Positions 11,187 through 20,756 of a stretch of 64,000 nucleotides of DNA are shown here, piece after piece. The translations under genes were made by a program, and so were the position numbers. Location of the stretch: the NCBI RefSeq assembly GCF_036178845.1, contig NZ_CP108070.1:8060001-8124000 (forward strand), in the 5' to 3' direction. This DNA is from Streptomyces sp. NBC_00271. Lineage in GTDB: Bacteria > Actinomycetota > Actinomycetes > Streptomycetales > Streptomycetaceae. Under the pieces are notes generated by a model that worked only from the letters and a program-made list of their open reading frames with translations, searched no databases and was not told the origin of the DNA. Each line of letters starts with the position of its first letter. Within the stretch, counting starts at the first letter, position 1.

Positions 11187-12740
11187 GTGTTCGATACCCT
11201 CTCAGACCGCCTGAGCGCGACTTTCAAAAACCTCCGCGGGAAAGGCCGGCTCTCCGAGGCTGACATCGACGCCACGGCCCGCGAGATCCGTATCGCGCTC
11301 CTCGAAGCCGATGTGGCCCTGCCGGTCGTGCGGACCTTCATCAAGAACGTCAAGGAGCGCGCCCTCGGCTCCGAGGTCTCCAAGGCGCTGAACCCGGCCC
11401 AGCAGGTCCTGAAGATCGTGAACGACGAGCTCGTCACGATCCTCGGCGGCGAGACCCGCCGCCTGCGGTTCGCCAAGAACCCGCCCACCGTGATCATGCT
11501 CGCGGGTCTTCAGGGTGCCGGTAAGACCACGCTCGCCGGAAAGCTCGGCAAGTGGCTCAAGGACCAGGGCCACTCCCCGCTGCTGGTCGCCGCCGACCTC
11601 CAGCGCCCGAACGCCGTGAACCAGCTGAGCGTCGTCGCCGAGCGCGCCGGTGTGGCCGTCTACGCCCCCGAGCCGGGCAACGGCGTCGGTGACCCGGTGA
11701 AGGTCTCCAAGGACTCCATGGAGTTCGCGAAGACCAAGGTCCACGACATTGTGATCGTGGACACCGCCGGCCGTCTCGGCATCGACCAGGAGCTGATGCA
11801 GCAGGCCGCGGACATCCGCGACGCCGTCAGCCCCGACGAGATCCTTTTCGTCGTCGACGCGATGATCGGTCAGGACGCGGTCAACACCGCCGAGGCCTTC
11901 CGTGACGGCGTCGGCTTCGACGGCGTCGTCCTGTCGAAGCTCGACGGTGACGCCCGTGGTGGTGCCGCGCTCTCCATCGCCTCGGTCACCGGCAAGCCGA
12001 TCATGTTCGCGTCGAACGGCGAGAAGCTCGACGACTTCGACGCCTTCCACCCGGACCGGATGGCCTCCCGCATCCTCGACATGGGTGACCTGCTCACCCT
12101 GATCGAGCAGGCGGAGAAGACGTTCAGCCAAGAAGAGGCCGAGAAGATGGCCTCCAAGCTGGCGTCCAAGAAGGGCCAGGACTTCACCCTGGACGACTTC
12201 CTGGCCCAGATGGAGCAGGTCAGGAAGATGGGCAGCATCAGCAAGCTGCTCGGCATGCTCCCGGGCATGGGCCAGATCAAGGACCAGATCAACAACCTCG
12301 ACGAGCGCGACGTCGACCGCACGGCCGCCATCATCAAGTCGATGACGCCGGGCGAGCGCCAGGAGCCGACGATCATCAACGGCTCGCGCCGCGCCCGTAT
12401 CGCCAAGGGCTCGGGTGTCGAGGTCAGCGCGGTCAAGAACCTGGTCGAGCGCTTCTTCGAGGCCCGCAAGATGATGTCCCGCATGGCCCAGGGCGGCGGC
12501 ATGCCCGGAATGCCCGGGATCCCGGGCATGGGTGGCGGCCCCGGCCGGGCCAAGAAGAAGCAGAAGGTGGCCAAGGGCAAGCAGCGCTCCGGCAACCCGA
12601 TGAAGCGCAAGCAGCAGGAGGAAGAGGCCGCGGCCCGCCGTGAGGCCGGTGCCCAGCCGGGCGGCGCCTTCGGTCTGCCGGCCGGGCAGCAGGCTCAGGA
12701 CTTCGAGCTGCCGGACGAGTTCAAGAAGTTCATGGGCTGA
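11187..12740 (+). CDS. ffh: Signal recognition particle protein Ffh
   Basis: A 517-residue SRP54 GTPase that binds signal peptides and 4.5S RNA and delivers ribosomes to FtsY. N and G domains occupy residues 1-295, with the P-loop GLQGAGKTTLAGKLG (about 106-120), DTAGRLG and SKLDGDARGG. The methionine-rich M domain follows, with SISKLLGMLPGMGQI and a basic RRARIAKGSG helix, then a Gly/Met-rich and lysine-rich tail. The start is GTG 11187. No canonical Shine-Dalgarno is obvious in the preceding 20 nt beyond CGAGGA. A strong terminator follows. Confidence 0.98.
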   Translation: MFDTLSDRLSATFKNLRGKGRLSEADIDATAREIRIALLEADVALPVVRTFIKNVKERALGSEVSKALNPAQQVLKIVNDELVTILGGETRRLRFAKNPPTVIMLAGLQGAGKTTLAGKLGKWLKDQGHSPLLVAADLQRPNAVNQLSVVAERAGVAVYAPEPGNGVGDPVKVSKDSMEFAKTKVHDIVIVDTAGRLGIDQELMQQAADIRDAVSPDEILFVVDAMIGQDAVNTAEAFRDGVGFDGVVLSKLDGDARGGAALSIASVTGKPIMFASNGEKLDDFDAFHPDRMASRILDMGDLLTLIEQAEKTFSQEEAEKMASKLASKKGQDFTLDDFLAQMEQVRKMGSISKLLGMLPGMGQIKDQINNLDERDVDRTAAIIKSMTPGERQEPTIINGSRRARIAKGSGVEVSAVKNLVERFFEARKMMSRMAQGGGMPGMPGIPGMGGGPGRAKKKQKVAKGKQRSGNPMKRKQQEEEAAARREAGAQPGGAFGLPAGQQAQDFELPDEFKKFMG

Positions 12741-12802
12741 CGGTTCGTTTCCGTACGGGGTTTTCCGTACGGGTTCTTCCGTACGAGGTCGTTCTCGTAC
12801 GG

Positions 12803-12840
12803 CACTGGGGGCACCCCTCGTCGGAGGGGTGCCCCCAGTG
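12803..12840. terminator. 17-bp hairpin after ffh
   Basis: Arms 12803-12819 and 12824-12840 are perfectly complementary with a 4-nt loop, followed by GCATTTTC. Just before it, the motif CCGTACG or CGTACGG occurs four times in 12745-12803. Confidence 0.9.
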
Positions 12841-12888
12841 GCATTTTCTGCGCATGCTGGCGAGTATTTCGTGTCGTAACGTCCTAAT

Positions 12889-14826
12889 ATGAGCAACCCT
12901 GTGCCGCCGCGCAAGGACCCTGACCAGCCGTGGCGTACCGAGGGAACACCACCGGACTCGACCGGTCCGCCCTCCGGGCGACGGAAGATGCCCGGCGGCT
13001 GGATCGGCCTCGTCGTCGCCGTCCTGGTCGTGTTCGTGATCGCCCTCCTGGTGCTGTCCTTCTTCAACGAGGGCACCGAGCCGACGATCTCGTACACGGA
13101 GTTCAGCAAGCAGGTCGACAACGACAACATCACCAAGATCTACTCCAAGGGTGATGCGATCCAGGGCCAGCTCAAGACGGCCCAGGCCAATCCGGACGGC
13201 GGCGGGAAGTACACCAAGTTCAAGACCCAGCGCCCGTCCTTCGCGGACGACAAGCTCTGGCAGAACCTGGAGTCACGCCACGTCACGGTGACCGCCTCAC
13301 CGGTGGTCCAGCAGCGCAGCTTCCTCTCCAACCTGCTGATCTCCCTGGCCCCCATCGTGCTCCTGGTACTGCTGTGGATGTTCTTCGCCCGGCGGCTGCG
13401 GGCGGGCATCGGAGGCCCGGGCGGCATGCTCGGCCGCAAGGCACCCCCGAAACCGGTCGAACTGCAGCCCGGCGCCCAGCGCACGACCTTCGCCGACGTG
13501 GCCGGAATCGACGAGGTCGAGGGCGAACTGAACGACATCGTCGACTTCCTCAAGAATCCGGACGCGTACCGCAGGATGGGCGCGAAGATGCCGCGCGGTG
13601 TGCTCCTCGCGGGTGCGCCCGGCACGGGAAAGACCCTGCTCGCGCGTGCCGTGGCGGGGGAGGCGGGCGTTCCGTTCTTCTCGGCCTCGGCATCGGAGTT
13701 CATCGAGATGATCGTGGGCGTGGGCGCGTCCCGGGTCCGGGAACTCTTCGCCGAGGCCCGAAAAGTGGCCCCTTCGATCATCTTCATCGACGAGATCGAC
13801 ACCATCGGGCGCTCCCGGGCCGGTGGCTCGGCGATGGGCGGCCACGACGAGCGCGAGCAGACCCTGAACCAGATCCTCACCGAGATGGACGGCTTCTCGG
13901 GCTTCGAGGGCGTCATCGTCATCGCGGCGACGAACCGTGCGGACATCCTGGACCCGGCGCTGACCCGGCCCGGCCGCTTCGACCGGATCGTCAACGTCGC
14001 GCCCCCCGACCGCCGTGGCCGTGAGGCGATCCTGCGGATCCACACCCGCAAGATCCCGCTGTCCCCGGAAGTGGACCTGGCCCAGGTGGCCCGCACGACG
14101 CCGGGCATGACCGGTGCGGATCTGGCCAACCTCGCCAACGAGGCGGCGCTGCTCGCCGTCAAGCGCAAGCAGGACGAGGTGGCGCCGCCGGACCTCTCCG
14201 AGGCGCTGGAGAAGGTGCAGCTCGGTGCGGAGCGTTCCCTGGTGATGCCCTACGAGGAGCGCCGCAGGACCGCGTACCACGAGAGCGGCCACGCCCTTCT
14301 CGGCATGCTGCAGCCAGGTGCCGACCCGGTTCGCAAGATCACCATCGTCCCGCGCGGGCGCGCGCTGGGCGTCACGCTCTCGACACCGGACACCGACCGG
14401 TACTCGTACACCGAGGAGTACCTGCGCGGTCGGATCATCGGTGCCCTGGGGGGCATGGCCGCCGAACACGTCGTCTACGGAGTCGTCACGACCGGCTCCG
14501 AGAACGACCTCGAACAGGTCACCAACGTCGTTCGCGGCATGGTCGCCCGCTGGGGCATGAGCGAACGGGTCGGCCGCCTCTCCGCCCTCCCGAACGACGC
14601 CCAGCAGGCCTACGGCCTCGCCGCCGCGCCGGCCACCCTCGACTCCATCGACCACGAGATGCGGCGCATCGTCGACGAGTGCTACGAGGAGGCGTGCCAG
14701 AAGCTCCGCGACCACCGGGACCAACTGAACGCCCTCGCGGAGGCCCTCCTCGCGAACGAGACGCTGGAGGAGGCACAGGCATACCGGATCGCGGGCGTGA
14801 CACGCGTGAAGAAGGAGGAGCTGTGA
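12889..14826 (+). CDS. ftsH: ATP-dependent zinc metalloprotease FtsH (second-type)
   Basis: A 645-residue membrane AAA+ protease that degrades misfolded and short-lived membrane proteins. It has two N-terminal membrane helices (about 36-58 and 145-165) around an extracytoplasmic segment. The AAA domain has GAPGTGKT (about 243) and [11 protein letters not shown], with the second region of homology at RPGRFDRIV. The protease domain has HESGH (about 464), the HExxH zinc site. The start is ATG 12889. Streptomyces usually have another FtsH near folE, so this is probably an additional paralogue. It is preceded by a strong terminator and so has its own promoter. Confidence 0.94.
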   Translation: MSNPVPPRKDPDQPWRTEGTPPDSTGPPSGRRKMPGGWIGLVVAVLVVFVIALLVLSFFNEGTEPTISYTEFSKQVDNDNITKIYSKGDAIQGQLKTAQANPDGGGKYTKFKTQRPSFADDKLWQNLESRHVTVTASPVVQQRSFLSNLLISLAPIVLLVLLWMFFARRLRAGIGGPGGMLGRKAPPKPVELQPGAQRTTFADVAGIDEVEGELNDIVDFLKNPDAYRRMGAKMPRGVLLAGAPGTGKTLLARAVAGEAGVPFFSASASEFIEMIVGVGASRVRELFAEARKVAPSIIFIDEIDTIGRSRAGGSAMGGHDEREQTLNQILTEMDGFSGFEGVIVIAATNRADILDPALTRPGRFDRIVNVAPPDRRGREAILRIHTRKIPLSPEVDLAQVARTTPGMTGADLANLANEAALLAVKRKQDEVAPPDLSEALEKVQLGAERSLVMPYEERRRTAYHESGHALLGMLQPGADPVRKITIVPRGRALGVTLSTPDTDRYSYTEEYLRGRIIGALGGMAAEHVVYGVVTTGSENDLEQVTNVVRGMVARWGMSERVGRLSALPNDAQQAYGLAAAPATLDSIDHEMRRIVDECYEEACQKLRDHRDQLNALAEALLANETLEEAQAYRIAGVTRVKKEEL

Positions 14827-14828
14827 GG

Positions 14829-14867
14829 CAGTTCCCCGCGCCCCGTTTCCAGGGGCACGGGGAACTG
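14829..14867. terminator. Hairpin after ftsH
   Basis: Arms 14829-14844 and 14852-14867 match at 15 of 16 positions around a short loop, followed by GCAAGCTTTT. This GTTCCCCGCGCC-type stem is a common intergenic terminator in Streptomyces. Confidence 0.8.
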
Positions 14868-14949
14868 TGCAAGCTTTTGGCGGGGGTCTGGGGGCGGAGC
14901 CCCCAGGGACGGGACGGGTAGGGGCGGCGGGGGCGAAGACCCGGCGACC

Positions 14950-15777
14950 TCAGCCCGTGCGGGCGATCAGGTACCTGAAGACGTTCGGCATCCACACCGT
15001 GCCGTCCCCGCGCTGATACGGATGCAGCGCCTCCGTCAGCTCCTTGCCCACCTGCACCACATCCGTCGCACCGACCGCCGCGTCGAACAGCCCGGTCGAC
15101 AACAACCCCCGCACCGCGCTCTCCACGTCCGCGTACCCGAAGGGACACGCCACCCGACCTGACCCGTCCGGCCGGAGCCCGGCCCGCTGGGCCACCTCCT
15201 CCAGGTCGTCCCGGCGAGGAACCTGCCCGCACCCCTCGCCCGGCAGCACCGCGGACGTGGCACACCGCTCCGGTGGCCCCCATCCGACCAGCACCACGGC
15301 CGCCCCCCGCTCGGCGAGCGGAGTCGCCGCAGACAGCAGCTCCCCGAGTTCCTCGGCGTCCCCCGCCGCGCACCCGATCGGCTCGAACGCGGTCACCAGC
15401 GTGTACGCGGCCGCCGCCGGGTCGACGAGGTCCGAGGGGGACCCCTCCACGATCCGGGCGTCGGCACGCGCGCGTGTGCCCCACCCGTCCGGCAGCAACC
15501 GTTCCCGCGCGAGCCGCACCCGTTCGGGCGAAGAGGAGTCGACGCCGGTCACCGCCGCTCCCCGGGAGGCCGCCATCAGAAGGGCCAGCCCCGTACCGCA
15601 GCGCAGGCCGAGCACCCGCGTCCCGGCGCCCACTTCGAGCCGCTCGTAGACGGCTTCGTAGAGCGGCACCAGCATCCGCTCCTGGATCTCGGCCCAGTCA
15701 CGCGCGCGTGCACATGGATCCACCCGGGGCGGCGCAGCCGCGTGAGGTAGGTGATGCCGCACGAGCGTAGGTGTCAT
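14950..15777 (-). CDS. SAM-dependent methyltransferase
   Basis: A 275-residue class I methyltransferase. The SAM-binding motif is VLGLRCGTGLALLMAASRG (about 56-74), followed by the acidic loop VTGVDSSSPE; the usual LDLGCGTG reads LGLRCGTG here. The N-terminal helix ARDWAEIQERMLVPLYEAVYER is typical of Streptomyces small-molecule methyltransferases. No methyl acceptor can be inferred. It is transcribed towards ftsH and away from proS. The 5' region overlaps a proS upstream frame that I rejected. It is likely a single-gene unit. Confidence 0.8.
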   Translation of the reverse strand: MTPTLVRHHLPHAAAPPRVDPCARARDWAEIQERMLVPLYEAVYERLEVGAGTRVLGLRCGTGLALLMAASRGAAVTGVDSSSPERVRLARERLLPDGWGTRARADARIVEGSPSDLVDPAAAAYTLVTAFEPIGCAAGDAEELGELLSAATPLAERGAAVVLVGWGPPERCATSAVLPGEGCGQVPRRDDLEEVAQRAGLRPDGSGRVACPFGYADVESAVRGLLSTGLFDAAVGATDVVQVGKELTEALHPYQRGDGTVWMPNVFRYLIARTG

Positions 15778-15976
15778 CGAAAGCGCCCCAATCCACCGAG
15801 AGTTGCCGCTGCGCCCCGTTTCCCTTGCCCCCGTGCAGTGCGCTCGCTCTTCCCCCGTATGTCAGGTAACTCCGCACTCGTCGCGCCGTCCAGGGGTTGT
15901 GGCGCGCTGCTTGCGCGCTGTCCGCGCGCGGCACAAGAATTCACATGTCGGCAACGTGTGCCCGTACCATCGCGCC

Positions 15977-17392
15977 ATGGCAAAGGCACCCGTTCTCACG
16001 CCCCAGGCGGACGACTTCCCGCGCTGGTACCAGGATCTGATCGCCAAGGCCGAGCTCGCCGACAACGGACCGGTGCGTGGCTCCATGGTCATCCGACCGT
16101 ACGGGTACGGGCTGTGGGAGCGGATGCAGGCGGAGATGGACGCCCGCATCAAGGAGACGGGTACCCAGAACGCGTACTTCCCGTTGCTGATCCCGCAGTC
16201 GTACCTCACCAAGGAGGCCGACCACGTCGAGGGCTTCGCACCGGAGCTCGCGGTGGTCACGCACGGCGGCGGCAAGGAGCTCGAGGAGCCCGCGGTCGTC
16301 CGGCCCACCTCCGAGATGATCATCAACGAGTACTTCTCGAAGTGGGTGCAGAGCTACCGCGACCTGCCGCTGCTGATCAATCAGTGGGCGAACGTGGTCC
16401 GTTGGGAGCTGAGGCCCCGCCTCTTCCTGCGTACGTCCGAGTTCCTCTGGCAGGAGGGCCACACCGCGCACGCCACGTACGAGGACGCCCGCGACTTCGC
16501 CGCGCACATCCACCGTCAGGTGTACGAGGACTTCATGCTGAACGTCCTCGGCATGGATGTCGTCCCCGGCCGCAAGACCGCCAAGGAGCGCTTCGCGGGT
16601 GCCATCAACACCCTCACGCTCGAAGGCATGATGGGCGACGGCAAGGCCCTCCAGATGGCCACCAGCCACGAGCTGGGCCAGAACTTCGCCAAGGCCTTCA
16701 ACACCCAGTACCTGTCGAAGGAAGGCAAGCAGGAGCTGGTCTGGCAGACCTCCTGGGGCTCGACGACCCGCATGATCGGCGCCCTGGTGATGATGCACGG
16801 CGACGACAACGGACTGCGCGTCCCGCCGCGGCTCGCCCAGATCCAGGCCGTCGTCCTCGCGATCAAGGGCGACGAGGCGGTTCTGGCCAAGGTCCGCGAA
16901 ATCGGCGACCGGTTGAAGGCGGCGGGTGTACGCGTCCACGTGGACGACCGCACCGACGTCCCATTCGGGCGGCGCGCCGTCGACTGGGAGCTCAAGGGAG
17001 TCCCCGTCCGCGTCGAGGTCGGTCCCCGTGACCTGGAGAACGGCACCGCGATGCTGGCCCGCCGTATCCCCGGCGGCAAGGAACCGGTCGCCATCGACGC
17101 TCTGGTGGAACTGCTCCCCACCCTCCTCGAAGAGGACCAGGCGCTGCTTCTGAAGCAGTCGCGTGAGCGCAGGGAGTCCCGCACCGCGGAAGTGTCGACG
17201 ATCCAGGAGGCCGTCGAGACGGCCGCCGCCGGCGGCTGGGCGCGCATTCCGTGGGCCGACCTCGGAGAAGAGGGCGAGGCCGAGCTCGCCGAGCACTCCG
17301 TGACCGTACGGTGTCTGGTCGCCGAGGACGGGTCGGTGCCCGACGCCGACGACGCACCGGGTAACGTCGCGGTCGTCGCGCGCGCTTACTGA
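15977..17392 (+). CDS. proS: Prolyl-tRNA synthetase, archaeal/eukaryotic type
   Basis: A 471-residue class II synthetase that charges tRNA-Pro. Motif 2 reads RTSEFLWQEGHTAHAT (about 155-170), motif 3 includes STTRMIGALVMMHGDD, and the chain ends in ARAY, a C-terminal tyrosine as in archaeal-type enzymes. The inserted editing domain of bacterial ProRS is absent. The zinc-cysteine cluster of many archaeal-type enzymes is also missing; one cysteine remains near the C-terminus. The start is ATG 15977. No Shine-Dalgarno is present, and TACCAT at 15965-15970 sits where a -10 box would make a leaderless mRNA. Streptomyces usually carry a bacterial ProRS elsewhere, so this may be a second, resistance-type copy. 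Confidence 0.92.
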   Translation: MAKAPVLTPQADDFPRWYQDLIAKAELADNGPVRGSMVIRPYGYGLWERMQAEMDARIKETGTQNAYFPLLIPQSYLTKEADHVEGFAPELAVVTHGGGKELEEPAVVRPTSEMIINEYFSKWVQSYRDLPLLINQWANVVRWELRPRLFLRTSEFLWQEGHTAHATYEDARDFAAHIHRQVYEDFMLNVLGMDVVPGRKTAKERFAGAINTLTLEGMMGDGKALQMATSHELGQNFAKAFNTQYLSKEGKQELVWQTSWGSTTRMIGALVMMHGDDNGLRVPPRLAQIQAVVLAIKGDEAVLAKVREIGDRLKAAGVRVHVDDRTDVPFGRRAVDWELKGVPVRVEVGPRDLENGTAMLARRIPGGKEPVAIDALVELLPTLLEEDQALLLKQSRERRESRTAEVSTIQEAVETAAAGGWARIPWADLGEEGEAELAEHSVTVRCLVAEDGSVPDADDAPGNVAVVARAY

Positions 17393-17444
17393 CTAGGCCC
17401 GCAGGGAGGCCGAAACGCCTCTTGCGCATCTGATGACCACAGGG

Positions 17445-17479
17445 GCCCCGGCGTGCGGACACCGTCTACGCGCCGGGGC
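17445..17479 (+). terminator. Hairpin after proS
   Basis: Arms GCCCCGGCG (17445-17453) and CGCCGGGGC (17471-17479) pair over 9 bp with a 17-nt loop. This is a moderate terminator candidate. Confidence 0.55.
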
Positions 17480-17643
17480 GTACGCGTTACTACGTACCGG
17501 CTTGTTGTGAGCTGTGAGGCTTCTCCGCAGATCAGCGCACCCGCCCTCGTCCGGACGCATCAGCACCAACTGACGGGTACGTGCAAATTATTTGGGATGG
17601 CCCGGAATAGGAACACAGAGGCCCCCCGGCTCGTTGTCATTAC

Positions 17644-18240
17644 GTGAGCACGACACCACCTGTTCTCGCCGCAGAGCTGGCAGGGGCGTGGGCCGACATT
17701 CAGCGGCACCACCCCGAACTGCCCGATCTTGCCGCGCCAGAGTCCCTGATCGGAGAATCGTCGTCCGCCTGCGGACACGAACTCTCCTTCGAACGACTGC
17801 TGCATGAGGCAGTCCATGGCATCGCCGCCGCCCGCGGAGTCCGCGACACTTCGCGCGCCGGCCGGTACCACAACCGCAGATTCCTCGCCATCGCCGAAGA
17901 GCTGGGCCTCGACCACCCGGAGGAGCCGCACCCCAGCAGTGGCTTCTCCCTGGTCACGCTCAACCCCGAGGCGAAGCGGCGCTACCGCCCGACGATCGAG
18001 CGGCTGCAACGCGCCCTCAAGGCACACACCGCCGCGACCGCCGCGGACACGGCCCGCTCGTTCCGGGGCCCGGCCGCCCGGCACGGCTCCTCCGGGGGAG
18101 GTGTCCGCGTCAAGGCGGTGTGCGACTGCGGCCGCAACGTACGGGTGGTTCCGTCCGTACTGGCGCAGGCACCGATCGTGTGCGGAGGATGCGGGAAGCC
18201 GTTCCGCATCCCCGAGGTCGTGGGCGCCGCGGCGAGCTGA
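17644..18240 (+). CDS. SprT-like protein with HExxH motif and zinc ribbon
   Basis: A 198-residue protein. HEAVH at residues 54-58 is an HExxH zinc-hydrolase motif, followed by RYHNRRF (about 74-80), which could supply a further histidine as in SprT/Spartan-like proteins. A helical stretch follows. A C-terminal zinc ribbon has cysteines at about 160, 162, 180 and 183 (CDCG and CGGCG). SprT-like proteins include DNA-protein crosslink proteases, but activity here is inference. The start is GTG 17644 with no Shine-Dalgarno, so the mRNA may be leaderless. It is isolated between proS and the rpsP operon, with a low-GC promoter region at 17580-17643. Confidence 0.7.
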   Translation: MSTTPPVLAAELAGAWADIQRHHPELPDLAAPESLIGESSSACGHELSFERLLHEAVHGIAAARGVRDTSRAGRYHNRRFLAIAEELGLDHPEEPHPSSGFSLVTLNPEAKRRYRPTIERLQRALKAHTAATAADTARSFRGPAARHGSSGGGVRVKAVCDCGRNVRVVPSVLAQAPIVCGGCGKPFRIPEVVGAAAS

Positions 18241-18293
18241 GCGGACGGCTGCTCGTGGCAGCCGTACTCAGTCGGAGTCAGCCCCGCGCGGCG

Positions 18294-18315
18294 GCACCCG
18301 GTCCGAGCCGGGTGC
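18294..18315. terminator. Small hairpin after the SprT-like gene
   Basis: Arms GCACCCGG (18294-18301) and CCGGGTGC (18308-18315) pair over 8 bp with a 6-nt loop. It is the first of two hairpins in this intergenic region. Confidence 0.5.
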
Positions 18316-18330
18316 GCTGCCGACCTCGGC

Positions 18331-18370
18331 GGTGGCCCCCGGTGCCGGGCATCCGGCGCCGGGGGTCACC
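18331..18370. terminator. Large hairpin before the rpsP operon
   Basis: The interval folds on itself: GGTG...TCACC outer pairs, then a CCCCCGG/CCGGGGG core. It lies downstream of the SprT-like gene and about 180 bp before rpsP. The rest of 18241-18548 holds the rpsP promoter and leader, with no gene. Confidence 0.6.
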
Positions 18371-18548
18371 GCGCGCTGCCCCGTGAAGGCGACCCGCCAG
18401 GGTGTGGCACAATGGCTAGCTGTACTCGACAGCCGCACAGGACCCCTCTCTCCTCCGGCTGACGCGTCCATCGGGCACTCGGGTACCGCAACCCCACGCG
18501 GCCATCTCGCCGTGCCCAACCACGTCAAGACCAGGAGACACCACTTCC

Positions 18549-18977
18549 GTGGCAGTCAAGATCAAGCTGAAGCGTCTGGGCAAGATCCGTTCGCCTCACT
18601 ACCGCATCGTCGTCGCCGACTCCCGTACCCGCCGTGATGGTCGGGCCATCGAGGAGATCGGTCTGTACCACCCGGTGCAGAACCCGTCGCGCATCGAGGT
18701 CGACTCGGACCGTGCGCAGTACTGGCTGGGTGTCGGCGCGCAGCCGACCGAGCCCGTTCTCGCCATCCTGAAGCTGACCGGCGACTGGCAGAAGTTCAAG
18801 GGCGAGCCCGCCCCTGCTCCGCTGCTCGTGGCCGAGCCGAAGGCGACGCGCCCGTCGTTCGACGCCCTGGGCGGCGACGACGAGGGCAAGGGTGAGGCCA
18901 TCACCCAGAAGAAGAAGGCTGAGAAGAAGGACGAGGCCCCGGCCGCGTCCTCTTCGTCTGAGTCGACCGAGGCCTGA
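18549..18977 (+). CDS. rpsP: 30S ribosomal protein bS16
   Basis: A 142-residue S16. The conserved core ([19 protein letters not shown], then [12 protein letters not shown]) covers about the first 85 residues. A Lys/Ala/Ser/Glu-rich tail typical of actinobacteria follows and makes the protein longer than the 80-90 residues of most bacteria. The start is GTG 18549, with CAGGAGA about 10 nt upstream. It is the first gene of the conserved rpsP-KH-rimM-trmD operon. Confidence 0.98.
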   Translation: MAVKIKLKRLGKIRSPHYRIVVADSRTRRDGRAIEEIGLYHPVQNPSRIEVDSDRAQYWLGVGAQPTEPVLAILKLTGDWQKFKGEPAPAPLLVAEPKATRPSFDALGGDDEGKGEAITQKKKAEKKDEAPAASSSSESTEA

Positions 18978-18979
18978 GC

Positions 18980-19219
18980 ATGCTCGAGGAGGCTCTCGAG
19001 CACCTCGTGAAGGGCATTGTCGACAACCCCGACGATGTGCAGGTCGCCTCGCGCGACCTGCGCCGTGGGCGCGTTCTCGAGGTCCGGGTACACCCCGACG
19101 ACCTCGGCAAGGTGATCGGCCGCAACGGCCGTACCGCCCGCGCTCTGCGGACCGTCGTGGGTGCCATCGGCGGCCGAGGCGTCCGCGTCGACCTCGTCGA
19201 CGTGGACCACGTCCGCTGA
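18980..19219 (+). CDS. KH-domain RNA-binding protein (KhpA-like)
   Basis: A 79-residue single KH domain. The RNA-binding loop is GKVIGRNGRTAR (GxxG = GRNG). It begins 2 nt after the rpsP stop and is always between rpsP and rimM in this operon. In firmicutes the homologue KhpA pairs with KhpB/Jag to bind RNA and affect cell-wall synthesis. That role is not shown for Streptomyces. Confidence 0.95.
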   Translation: MLEEALEHLVKGIVDNPDDVQVASRDLRRGRVLEVRVHPDDLGKVIGRNGRTARALRTVVGAIGGRGVRVDLVDVDHVR

Positions 19220-19326
19220 CGTAACAGGCAGCACCGGCTCGGGCCGGGGAGGGCTTTCGAGCCGTCCCCGGCCCGTAGTCGTCCCCGAACCCATGCCGTA
19301 GGCACATCGACAGGAGATCAAGCACA

Positions 19327-19914
19327 GTGCAGCTGGTAGTCGCTCGCGTCGGCCGCGCCCACGGCATCAAGGGCGAGGTCACCGTAGAGGTCCGTACGGA
19401 CGAGCCGGAACTCAGGCTCGGGCCCGGCGCCGTCCTGCTCACCGATCCGGCCTCCGCCGGACCGCTGACCATTGAGACCGGTCGGGTGCACAGCGGCCGT
19501 CTGCTGCTGCGCTTCGCGGGCGTACGCGACCGGAACGCCGCCGAGGCGCTGCGCAACACCCTCCTGATCGCCGAGGTGGACCCGGACCAGCAGCCCGAGG
19601 ACCCGGACGAGTACTACGACCACCAGCTGATGGACCTGGACGTGGTCACCAAGGACGGGATGGAGGTCGGACGGATCACGGAGATCTCCCATCTGCCCTC
19701 GCAGGACCTGTTCGTGGTCGAGCGGCCCGACGGGACCGAGGTCTTGATCCCCTTCGTCGAGGAGATCGTCACCGAGATCGACCTGGAGGAGCAGCGGGCC
19801 GTCATCGACCCGCCGCCGGGCCTGATCGACGACCAGGCGGAAATCGACTCCTCCAGGGACACGGAAAACGCCTCCGCCAAGGACGACGAAGACTCCTCGG
19901 GGGCCGACGCCTGA
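19327..19914 (+). CDS. rimM: Ribosome maturation factor RimM
   Basis: A 195-residue factor for 16S rRNA processing and 30S head assembly; it binds uS19. The N-terminal barrel begins [20 protein letters not shown] and the PRC-barrel domain follows with [12 protein letters not shown] and the conserved IPFV. The C-terminal 30 residues are acidic. The start is GTG 19327, with AGGAGA about 9 nt upstream. It overlaps trmD in TGATG (19912-19916), so translation is coupled. Confidence 0.97.
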   Translation: MQLVVARVGRAHGIKGEVTVEVRTDEPELRLGPGAVLLTDPASAGPLTIETGRVHSGRLLLRFAGVRDRNAAEALRNTLLIAEVDPDQQPEDPDEYYDHQLMDLDVVTKDGMEVGRITEISHLPSQDLFVVERPDGTEVLIPFVEEIVTEIDLEEQRAVIDPPPGLIDDQAEIDSSRDTENASAKDDEDSSGADA

Positions 19915-20735
19915 TGCGGCTCGACGTCGTCACGATCTTCCCCGAGTACCTGGAACCCCTCAACGTCTCGCTCGTCGGTAAGGCACGCGCGCGCGGGCAA
20001 CTGAACGTGCACGTGCACGACCTTCGGGAATGGACGTACGACCGCCACAACACGGTCGACGACACCCCGTACGGCGGCGGCCCCGGCATGGTCATGAAGA
20101 CCGAGCCCTGGGGCGACGCCCTGGACTCCGTCCTGGCCGACGGCTACGAGACCGGCTCCCACGGGCCCGTCATGGTCGTCCCCACTCCGAGCGGACGCCC
20201 CTTCACCCAGGAACTCGCCGTCGAACTCTCCGAGCGACCGTGGCTGGTCTTCACGCCCGCCCGCTACGAGGGCATCGACCGCAGGGTCATCGACGAATAC
20301 GCGACCCGGATGCCCGTCTACGAGGTGTCCATCGGCGACTACGTACTCGCCGGCGGAGAGGCGGCCGTACTCGTCGTCACGGAGGCCGTGGCACGGCTGC
20401 TGCCGGGTGTTCTCGGCAACGCCGAGTCCCACCGGGACGACTCGTTCGCCCCCGGCGCCATGGCCAACCTCCTGGAGGGGCCCGTCTACACCAAGCCCCC
20501 GGCGTGGCGCGGCCGCGAGATCCCCGACGTGCTGGTCAGCGGTCACCACGGGAAGATCGCCCGCTGGCGCCGCGACGAGGCCCTGCGCCGTACGGCGGCG
20601 AACAGGCCCGACCTCATCGAGCGCTGCGACCCTTCCGTCTTCGACAAGAAGGACCGCGAGATGCTCTCGATCCTCGGCTGGCAGCCGGAACCCGACGGTC
20701 GATTTTGGCGCAGACCAGAGGCCGTGGAAGAATAG
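19914..20735 (+). CDS. trmD: tRNA (guanine37-N1)-methyltransferase
   Basis: A 273-residue SPOUT-class enzyme that methylates G37 of tRNAs reading CNN and GGN codons, which prevents frameshifting. Family motifs seen are TIFPEYLEPL at the start, DDTPYGGGPGMVMK (about 50-63), CGRYEGID-like PARYEGIDRRV, and SIGDYVLAGGEAA (about 140). The start ATG overlaps the rimM stop. Length is slightly above the 250 residues of most homologues because of an actinobacterial C-terminal region. Confidence 0.98.
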   Translation: MRLDVVTIFPEYLEPLNVSLVGKARARGQLNVHVHDLREWTYDRHNTVDDTPYGGGPGMVMKTEPWGDALDSVLADGYETGSHGPVMVVPTPSGRPFTQELAVELSERPWLVFTPARYEGIDRRVIDEYATRMPVYEVSIGDYVLAGGEAAVLVVTEAVARLLPGVLGNAESHRDDSFAPGAMANLLEGPVYTKPPAWRGREIPDVLVSGHHGKIARWRRDEALRRTAANRPDLIERCDPSVFDKKDREMLSILGWQPEPDGRFWRRPEAVEE

Positions 20736-20756
20736 GCCGCTGTTGTCTGCGTAGAC

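Noticed and set aside
15803..15976. Upstream extension of proS by 58 codons
   Set aside because: Cys/Arg/His-rich and overlapping the 5' region of the divergent methyltransferase gene; the family N-terminus fits ATG 15977.
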